In this document: positions 26,178 through 31,113 of the stretch, in pieces
How positions within the stretch are numbered: position 1 is the first letter of the stretch
Layout of the letters: every line of letters starts with the position of its first letter
Assembly: GCF_910587525.1 (NCBI RefSeq)
Contig: NZ_CAJULS010000013.1
Location: 1-31,113, forward strand
Origin: an uncultured Oscillibacter sp.
GTDB taxonomy: Bacteria; Bacillota; Clostridia; Oscillospirales; Oscillospiraceae
Direction of reading: 5' to 3'
DNA length: 31,113 nt
Translations under genes and position numbers: made by a program
The notes under the pieces: model-generated
Databases searched by the model: none
Seen by the model: the letters and a program-made list of their open reading frames with translations, nothing else
Told to the model about the DNA's origin: nothing

Positions 26178-26206
26178 TTGACACCTTTTGAAAAAGAAGG
26201 TATACT
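26178..26206 (+). promoter_or_regulatory. Promoter of rpmH
   Basis: TTGACA (26178-26183), 17 bases and TATACT (26201-26206) form a near-consensus promoter for the rpmH-rnpA-yidD unit, divergent from dnaA. The 394-base gap between the dnaA and rpmH starts holds both promoters, an AT-rich centre and the rpmH leader. Confidence 0.85.
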
Positions 26207-26213
26207 ATCCAAT

Positions 26214-26304
26214 GCGCTTCCTGTGTGAAGCGCCGGTTAAAGTTTACTGCGCCGCTTTCCGGATGGAGAGCGGTGTCGAGTAAGCGCCGCCTGTGGGCGG
26301 ACGC
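26214..26304 (+). promoter_or_regulatory. Structured 5' leader of rpmH
   Basis: The roughly 115-base leader contains GCGCTTC/GAAGCGC (26214-26220/26227-26233) and GCCGCCTGTGGGCGG-type pairing (CCGCC/GGCGG, 26287-26300) before the AGGAGG. These stems could influence expression of L34. No T-run follows them, so attenuation by termination is not supported. Confidence 0.4.
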
Positions 26305-26328
26305 AATTCTGACAGGAGGTGTCTCGAA

Positions 26329-26469
26329 ATGGCTACGAAACGTACCTATCAGCCCAAGAAGCTCCACGGCCAGAAGGTCCATGGCTTCCGCAAGAGAATG
26401 GCTACCGCCAACGGCCGCAAGGTTCTGGCCCGCCGCCGCGCCAAGGGCCGCGCGCGTCTGTCTTACTGA
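26329..26469 (+). CDS. rpmH: 50S ribosomal protein L34
   Basis: The 46-aa protein begins MATKRTYQPKKLHGQKVHGF and continues RKRMATANGRKVLARRRAKG, a textbook L34 with extreme Arg/Lys content. L34 is a small component of the large subunit. AGGAGG lies 8 bases before the ATG. It is the first gene of the rpmH-rnpA-yidD-yidC-jag cluster, divergent from dnaA as in most Firmicutes. Confidence 0.98.
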   Translation: MATKRTYQPKKLHGQKVHGFRKRMATANGRKVLARRRAKGRARLSY

Positions 26470-26504
26470 GCACAGTGCGCGGGAGACACTTGAACAACGT
26501 CTTC

Positions 26505-26540
26505 AGGGACGGCTGGAATTTTTTGGATTCCTCCGTCCCT
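26505..26540 (+). other. Hairpin between rpmH and rnpA
   Basis: AGGGACGG (26505-26512) pairs with CCGTCCCT (26533-26540), and inside it GGAAT (26515-26519) pairs with ATTCC (26527-26531). The T-run lies in the loop and only a short TTTTTG follows later. It may partly terminate or be a processing site, which would give more L34 than RNase P protein. Confidence 0.5.
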
Positions 26541-26575
26541 AAAAGAGTTTTTGTTCAGGAAAGCTGGGGAATGAA

Positions 26576-26920
26576 ATGAATCGGGCGTGGAGCATAAAAG
26601 AAAATTATGAATTCCGCCGGATATATCAGCGGGGAACATCGGCGGTAAGCGGATCCATGGTGGTGTACTGCCGCAAAAACAAGCTGGGCCGCAACCGCCT
26701 GGGGATCACCGCCTCCACGAAGATCGGGGAAGCCGTAACGAGGAACCGGGCCCGCCGCCGGCTGCGGGAGGTCTACCGTCTCAACCGGGACAAGCTCCGG
26801 GAGGGGTGGGACATCATCCTGGTGGCCCGGGGGCGGACAGCGGCAGTTTCCTGGAAGGAGCTGAACGACACGTTTCTGCGGCTTTGCCGGAAGCTGGAAC
26901 TTCTGGAGGGCGGCAGATGA
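26576..26920 (+). CDS. rnpA: Ribonuclease P protein component
   Basis: The 114-aa basic protein has the N-terminal FRRIYQRG and the RNR motif region TRNRARRRLREVYRL (about 55-69). The C-terminus has WDIILVARGRTAAVSWKEL. It binds the catalytic RNA and helps cut 5' leaders from pre-tRNAs. ATG 26576 follows GGGGAA by about 4 bases. Its stop overlaps the yidD start by 4 bases (ATGA). Confidence 0.96.
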   Translation: MNRAWSIKENYEFRRIYQRGTSAVSGSMVVYCRKNKLGRNRLGITASTKIGEAVTRNRARRRLREVYRLNRDKLREGWDIILVARGRTAAVSWKELNDTFLRLCRKLELLEGGR

Positions 26921-27126
26921 AGCGGGTTTTCATACTTCTTATCCGGTTCTATCAAAGGGCAGTTTCTCCCTACAGGCCCCGTTGCTGCAATTATATCCCC
27001 ACCTGCTCCCAGTACGCCCTGGAGGCCGTTGAGAAATATGGCGCCCTCAAGGGTGGCTGGCTGGCATTCAAGCGGATTCTGCGGTGCAATCCCTTTCACA
27101 AGGGGGGGTATGACCCTGTCCCTTAG
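26917..27126 (+). CDS. yidD: Membrane insertion efficiency factor YidD
   Basis: The 69-aa protein starts MKRVFILLIRFYQRAVSPYR and carries the family hallmark CCNYIPTCSQYALEAV. An amphipathic membrane-associated N-terminus and GGWLAFKRILRCNPFHKGGYD follow. It assists YidC-dependent insertion of membrane proteins at the inner face of the membrane. It overlaps rnpA by ATGA, which favours coupling. It is normally followed closely by yidC, but here a repeat-filled gap of about 700 bases separates them. Confidence 0.96.
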   Translation: MKRVFILLIRFYQRAVSPYRPRCCNYIPTCSQYALEAVEKYGALKGGWLAFKRILRCNPFHKGGYDPVP

Positions 27127-27208
27127 AGGATTTCTCCTCGCAGGGAGGGGGGAGGCCTTTCCTGCCCTGGCGTGCGGGGTGGATTTCAGACATGGGGATA
27201 GCTGGTCC

Positions 27209-27418
27209 AATGCACCCCCCATTTTCTTTTTGGCGCAGTCAAAAAGAAAACCCTCCAGAGGGCCTTCTCGCCGCTTCGCGGCTTACCTTGGCGGGCCATG
27301 CACGGTCCAAAAGAAAAACCGCTTTTGCCGTGCAGAAGTCTGCCGCTCGGATTGAAGGGCGCGCAGCGGATCTGACTGTTGGATGCACTGTCTCTGCCCC
27401 TCTTCCCGCGCTTCGCGC
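27209..27418 (-). repeat. Dispersed GC-rich repeat, copy B
   Basis: Read on the minus strand it follows copy A: GCGCGAAGCGCGGGAAGAG, CCCTTCAAT, AAAAGCG, GGACCGTGCA, GCCAAGGTAAGCCGCGAAGC, GGCGAGAAGGCCCTCTGGAG, GGGTTTTCT, CTGCGC and GGGGGGTGCATT. About 60 bases in the middle (27249-27308) are nearly identical to 21663-21732. It lies in the yidD-yidC gap and faces copy C. Confidence 0.75.
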
Positions 27419-27547
27419 CTGATCCCCACCGTGTAGGATAATCTGCTCCGTTCCCGCCCGTATTCCCACCCCGCGCCGCCGCGGCGCGATTCCCCCGTCC
27501 CCCGCAGGCCGGCAGAAGAACCCTCTGCCCAGGACGCACTCATCCAG

Positions 27548-27780
27548 GCGCGAAGCGCGGGAAGAGAAGGAAGTCCATGCGTCCAAGCACCAAAACAGCC
27601 TCGAGGGCAGTCGCAAATGTGGCAGAGCGCCCCCGCCAGGTACGCTGTCAGGCGCATCCGGCAGAAGATCTGCAAGATTCATGGGCACTGGTTCAGACGA
27701 GCCCCCGTATCTTGGGCGAAATTGACCCCTGCGGTCAAATTCAGCCCCAGCGTCTTTTTCTCTTTTGGACCGTGCACCCC
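27548..27780 (+). repeat. Dispersed GC-rich repeat, copy C (diverged)
   Basis: It shares the head GCGCGAAGCGCGGGAAGAG followed by AAG and TGCGTCCA with copy A, and the later AGCGTCTTTTTCTCTTTT and GGACCGTGCA blocks. The middle is different. With copy B it makes an inverted pair. Apart from B, C and about 130 bases between them, the 701-base gap (27127-27827) shows no gene; the long open frames there are compositional. Confidence 0.65.
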
Positions 27781-27827
27781 CCGTCCCGCCCCCGTGGGGC
27801 GGCATCCCCACTTTGGAGGAAACGCCT

Positions 27828-28982
27828 ATGTTTTCAACCATCGGATACTATATCTGTATCCCCTTCGCAGCGCTGCTGCGGCTCTTTTACAACTTGACAA
27901 GCTCCTACGGCCTGTCCCTCATCTTCTTCACCCTGGTCATCAAGTTGGTGCTGCTGCCCTTCCAGATGAAGTCCAAGAAGAGCATGGTGCGTATGAACCG
28001 GATGTCCGGCAAGATGCAGGAGATTCAGAAGAAATACGCCAACAACCAGATGAAGATGAACGAAGAGATGCAGAAGTTTTATGCCGAGGAGGGCATTAAC
28101 CCCATGAGCGGGTGCCTCTGGAGCTTCATTCCCATGCCGATTCTGATCGCCCTCTACTATATTATCCGGGAGCCGGTAGTCTTTTTCATGAATTTCGGCA
28201 GCCGCTCCGCCAACCTGGAGGTGCTCCAGAAGGCAAAGGATGTGGTTAGTTCCCTGGGCCTCTCCTGGTCCATGCTGAACGACGCCAAGGACGGCGCCTA
28301 TGCCCAGATCGAGATCATCCAGCACATCTCCAGCAACGCCGATAATCCCATTGTCAGGACCTTCCTGGCGGAAAATCCCAATTGGGTCAACGTGGATTAT
28401 CACTTCTTGGGGATGGATTTGACCACTCTTCCCAGCAGCGCTTTCAGCGCTTTGAAATCCGGCATGACCCCCGCTCTGATCGGCATTATCCTGATCCCTA
28501 TTCTCTCCGGTCTTTTGAGCTTCCTTTTGAGCAAGGTTTCCATGGCCGGCAGCCAGAACCAGGGCTCCGCCGCCGCCAGTGGCAAGACCATGATGCTGAT
28601 GATGCCTTTGATGAGCGTGTACATCGCCTTCATCATGCCCGCAGCTTTGGGCGTTTACTGGATTGCCCAGAGCGCTTTCTCCATCATTCAGGAGGCTGTC
28701 CTGGGGAGATTCTATACCCGAAAGATCCAGGAGGAGGAGGACGCCCGTTTTGAGGCCCGGGAGGCTGACCGCAAGCGCCGGCAGGAAGAGGCCAAGGTCC
28801 TCCAGGAGAAGCAGAAGCAGCAGGCCGCTCAGAAGAAGTCTTTGAAAGAAAAGCGGCAGGAGGCCCAAGAGGCCAAAATGCGGGCAAAAAAGCCCAGCAC
28901 CACCGAGGCGGGCCGGGTCGGTGAGCGCCCCTATGCCCGCGGCCGCTCCTACAAGGCGGACCGCTACGATACGGAGGATTGA
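27828..28982 (+). CDS. yidC: YidC/Oxa1 membrane protein insertase
   Basis: The 384-aa protein starts directly with a membrane segment, as in Gram-positive YidC without the large external domain, and has the LPFQMKSKKSM turn. Five membrane regions can be placed near 5-22, 26-40, 95-113, 206-232 and 256-285. A long basic coiled tail (about 295-384, EEEDARFEAREADRKRRQEE...) probably touches the ribosome. The groove Arg of the family is Lys36 here (LVIKLVLLPF). No lipoprotein Cys is present. ATG 27828 follows GGAGG by 8 bases. It inserts membrane proteins alone or with SecYEG and YidD. Confidence 0.95.
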   Translation: MFSTIGYYICIPFAALLRLFYNLTSSYGLSLIFFTLVIKLVLLPFQMKSKKSMVRMNRMSGKMQEIQKKYANNQMKMNEEMQKFYAEEGINPMSGCLWSFIPMPILIALYYIIREPVVFFMNFGSRSANLEVLQKAKDVVSSLGLSWSMLNDAKDGAYAQIEIIQHISSNADNPIVRTFLAENPNWVNVDYHFLGMDLTTLPSSAFSALKSGMTPALIGIILIPILSGLLSFLLSKVSMAGSQNQGSAAASGKTMMLMMPLMSVYIAFIMPAALGVYWIAQSAFSIIQEAVLGRFYTRKIQEEEDARFEAREADRKRRQEEAKVLQEKQKQQAAQKKSLKEKRQEAQEAKMRAKKPSTTEAGRVGERPYARGRSYKADRYDTED

Positions 28983-28990
28983 GGACCCTT

Positions 28991-29833
28991 ATGAGAGAGT
29001 TTATCGATGTAACGGGTAAAACTGAGGAAGAGGCCATCAGCAAAGCCCTGGCACAGCTGGGCCTGGATCGGGACGATGTGTCCGTTGAGATTCTGGAGCG
29101 GGCGAAGTCCGGCTTTTTAGGCATTGGCAGCAGTCCCGCCCGGGTTCGTGTTTACCACGGCCCTGAGGACGGGGAGAAGACCGCCCCCAAGGCGGAGGCG
29201 AAACCTGAGCCGGAGCCCAGGCAGGAGACCAAAAAGGAATTCAGGCCGGAGCCCAAGCCCCGCCGGGAAAAGCCCAGGAAGCAGGAGCCCAGAGAGGACA
29301 GGCCCGCCGCCCCCAGGGCGGAGGCGCCCCGCCCCGCCCCGGTCCCTGTGGATCTGGGTGAGGAAGTGGATGACGAGAAGTCCCGGGCCATCCGGACCTT
29401 CCTGACCGGCCTTTTGGAGCATATGGAGTGCTCCGCGGAGATCCGGGTCTATCAGCCGGAGAAGGGCCGCTACAAAGTCATTCTGGAGGGAAAGCAGATG
29501 GGCACCCTGATTGGCCGCCGGGGCGAGACCCTGGACGCCATCCAGCAGCTCACCAGCTACTCCGTCAACCGCTCCGGCGGCAGCCGGGTCCGGGTCCAGC
29601 TGGACGCGGAGGGCTACCGGGAAAAAAGGGAACAGAGCCTCCAGCATCTGGCGAAAAAGGTGGCGGGGAAGGTGGTCAAATACCGCCGCAGCGTCACTCT
29701 GGAGCCCATGAACGCCTACGAGCGACATGTGATTCACACCGCTCTCCAGGATGTACCCGGCGTCACCACTTATTCCACGGGCACTGAGCCCAACCGGCGG
29801 GTCATCGTGGCCTACGACCGGACTACCCATTGA
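28991..29833 (+). CDS. jag: Jag/KhpB RNA-binding protein (Jag_N, KH and R3H domains)
   Basis: The 280-aa protein has a Jag_N domain (1-52, ending AKSGFLGIGSSPARVRV). A long Lys/Glu/Pro linker (about 57-125) contains repeats such as PEPRQE, EPKPRREK and RKQEPRED. A KH-like domain (GTLIGRRGETLDAIQQL) and a C-terminal R3H domain (EPMNAYERHVIHTAL) follow. It binds RNA and is linked to cell-envelope regulation in other Firmicutes. ATG 28991 follows GAGGA by 6 bases; the gap to yidC is 8 bases, so they are one operon. The linker is unusually Pro-rich for the family. Confidence 0.96.
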   Translation: MREFIDVTGKTEEEAISKALAQLGLDRDDVSVEILERAKSGFLGIGSSPARVRVYHGPEDGEKTAPKAEAKPEPEPRQETKKEFRPEPKPRREKPRKQEPREDRPAAPRAEAPRPAPVPVDLGEEVDDEKSRAIRTFLTGLLEHMECSAEIRVYQPEKGRYKVILEGKQMGTLIGRRGETLDAIQQLTSYSVNRSGGSRVRVQLDAEGYREKREQSLQHLAKKVAGKVVKYRRSVTLEPMNAYERHVIHTALQDVPGVTTYSTGTEPNRRVIVAYDRTTH

Positions 29834-29850
29834 TGCAGTTCCGCAGTCTC

Positions 29851-29880
29851 AAAGAGCCGCCCATACCGGGCGGCTCTTTT
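29851..29880. terminator. Terminator after jag
   Basis: AAAGAGCCGCCC (29851-29862), loop ATACC and GGGCGGCTCTTT (29868-29879) form a 12-bp perfect stem with T4 at the plus-strand end and a matching A-run on the other side. It ends the rpmH-to-jag cluster. A lone TGTGGAAAA, identical to the oriC boxes, lies just past it at 29886-29894. Confidence 0.92.
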
Positions 29881-29978
29881 CAGCCTGTGGAAAAACGGAA
29901 AGATTGAATCATCCTATTTCCCTTATCCTTCGTGCTGCTCTTGATAGTTAGCTGAATCCCCCGTCAAATTGCCAGCGC

Positions 29979-30290
29979 TTATTTTTGATTGTGGGTGCCA
30001 AGTGCTGATTCAAAAATTTCCACAGCCCCCTCTGCCGTATGCTGTTTAATAAGGCCCTCTTTCGCACTTGCTTTGATGCCGATTGTATTGCCTTCAATCC
30101 AAAGTACGGCAAAAGAGGGATTCATATTGGCAGTTCCTGCGAAAATAACTCCAGAAATCGTTTTGTTAAGAAAACATTTGTCAAGGGGGATTTCACCCAA
30201 AGATGAAATTCCCCCGGTAAACTGAAAGTTGTATTACTCCTCATCAAGACTCTTTTCTTTGTGGAGCAGGGTCATCTTCTGTAGAGCCAT
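29979..30290 (-). pseudogene. Interrupted small gene with an in-frame TAA after 18 codons
   Basis: The ATG at 30290 overlaps the stop of the upstream TPR-like gene (TGATG), which is a strong coupling signal. It reads MALQKMTLLHKEKSLDEE and then TAA (30234-30236). The same frame continues for 84 codons in protein-like fashion: FTGGISSLGEIPLDK, TISGVIFAGTANMNPSFAVL, EGNTIGIKASAKEGLIKQHT. It ends with its own TAA at 29979. Alternatively the second part starts at TTG 30200, but then its GGGGG site sits in a hairpin (30185-30215). A nonsense mutation or small indel is the simplest view. I do not recognise the family. The rest of the gap after jag shows no gene. Confidence 0.55.
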
Positions 30291-31113
30291 CAGGTTAAAA
30301 TATCCAACTGTTTATAATCCGCGATTCTTTTCCCGACCTCCTCCCAGGAGAGGCAGTCGCGAACAAAATCATAGTCGCTCCAAATACGCTGGAGCTCCGC
30401 CTTGATCTGAGGAACATCCTCCAACCTGTCTGCGCCGGAGCGAATGTAATAGTCGGGGAGCAGGGCGCAGGCCACAATGCTGCTCTCGGCCTGGGGCAGT
30501 TCCTCCGCGCCCTGGCTCAGAGCGGCCAGCAGCCGCAGATGGTTGTCGGTGTAGCTGTTCAGCTCCTGTTCCACTCCAAACAGGCCGTTCAGATCGAACA
30601 GCTGGAAGGGGGGCCTGCCTGGAACCTCAATCTCACCGCTGTAATAGACCGGCTTGCCGTTGAGCTCATAGAGCGCGTTGCACATATCCATCAGGCGTTG
30701 GTAGGCCTCTTGAGAGGGTAAGATCTGGAGGGAGCGAAACATCAGATCAACCGCCCAGTCCAGTTGGCCCAGCACCTCACAGCCTGGTAGCCTGGACAGC
30801 CGCTCCCCCAGCCGCACCAACCGGGCAATGGACAGCAGACCCCACACCCGAACCTGGGGGCCGCTCAGTTCCTTCGCCCTGGCCTCAATTTCGGCGGGAA
30901 TGCCGTTGTAGAACAGCCCGGCCTCATCCTCCAGCCGCCCAATACGGTCAGAGCAATCGTCCATCAGTTTCTCCCCCACCTTATCGTAGATATTGTCATC
31001 AGCGCTGTAAATGGTGTCCGCCCGGTGGAGCCACAGCTGGGCTTTATGCAGGTTGCCTGCATCCATAGCGGTCACGCCCAGCTCATAATAGGTTCTGGAC
31101 ACCCCAGCCCAGT
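30290..31113 (-). CDS. TPR-like hypothetical protein (5' end outside window)
   Basis: The frame is open to the window edge (codons for W-A-G precede the first visible candidate start, GTG 31102), so the N-terminus is probably missing. The visible part begins SRTYYELGVTAMDAGNLHKAQLWLHRADTIY, given here as TPR-like helices SRTYYELGVTAMDAG and NLHKAQLWLHRAD. More helical pairs follow (LDWAVDLMFRSLQILPSQEAYQRLMDM). There is no signal peptide in the visible part. The C-terminus is RIADYKQLDILT. TPR arrays bind other proteins; the partner is unknown. Its stop overlaps the start of the interrupted gene downstream, so the two were probably a functional pair. Confidence 0.7.
   Translation of the reverse strand, partial: WAGVSRTYYELGVTAMDAGNLHKAQLWLHRADTIYSADDNIYDKVGEKLMDDCSDRIGRLEDEAGLFYNGIPAEIEARAKELSGPQVRVWGLLSIARLVRLGERLSRLPGCEVLGQLDWAVDLMFRSLQILPSQEAYQRLMDMCNALYELNGKPVYYSGEIEVPGRPPFQLFDLNGLFGVEQELNSYTDNHLRLLAALSQGAEELPQAESSIVACALLPDYYIRSGADRLEDVPQIKAELQRIWSDYDFVRDCLSWEEVGKRIADYKQLDILT

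Noticed and set aside
27239..27841. Several open frames in the yidD-yidC gap
   Set aside because: They run through the dispersed repeat copies on both strands, have no ribosome site, and similar peptide strings recur only because the DNA repeats.

Overview
The window is the replication-origin region of a GC-rich (about 60%) Firmicute. It looks like an Oscillospiraceae-type gut Clostridium (Flavonifractor/Oscillibacter/Lawsonibacter-like); this is inferred from gene order, protein style and composition, not from a database search. The clearest signature is the arrangement gyrA-x-gyrB-PH protein-remB-x-recF-S4-dnaN-dnaA on the minus strand, divergent from rpmH-rnpA-yidD-yidC-jag on the plus strand. 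This is the classic Bacillus/Clostridium oriC layout. No rRNA, tRNA, CRISPR array, insertion sequence or phage gene was seen.

Left part (1-13.4 kb), accessory and housekeeping genes. A truncated sensor kinase is followed by a membrane-anchored HtrA-type protease and a Nudix hydrolase. Next come a divergent ROK-like kinase and an operon of a DUF4340 membrane protein, an OmpR-type regulator and a sensor kinase. After a strong hairpin terminator lies a secreted S41-type protease with SLH (cell-wall binding) repeats, whose promoter carries direct repeats that the adjacent regulator might bind. An MFS transporter converges on a glutamine-dependent NAD synthetase.

Middle (13.4-14.4 kb). rnhA (RNase HI) has an in-frame upstream extension with a hydrophobic segment, its own good promoter and a Shine-Dalgarno sequence before a TTG. 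It is divergent from a small AT-rich Xre-type regulator. Two palindromes with the half-site GTGGTA lie between them.

Origin region (14.5-29.9 kb). The genes are the DNA gyrase subunits, RemB, RecF, the beta clamp, DnaA, ribosomal protein L34 (46 codons), RNase P protein, YidD, the YidC insertase and Jag/KhpB. DnaA-box-like sites cluster between dnaA and dnaN, three of them at exact 21-bp spacing. Three genes I cannot assign to a pathway sit inside the cluster: a 157-aa protein between gyrB and gyrA, a 134-aa PH-domain-like protein, and a 165-aa membrane-anchored protein. Three diverged copies of one GC-rich intergenic repeat interrupt it: one after recF and two, in opposite orientation, between yidD and yidC.

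Right end (29.9-31.1 kb). A TPR-like gene runs off the window on the minus strand. Its stop overlaps the ATG of a second reading frame that is interrupted by an in-frame TAA after 18 codons. That frame is either a pseudogene or, less likely, a recoded gene.
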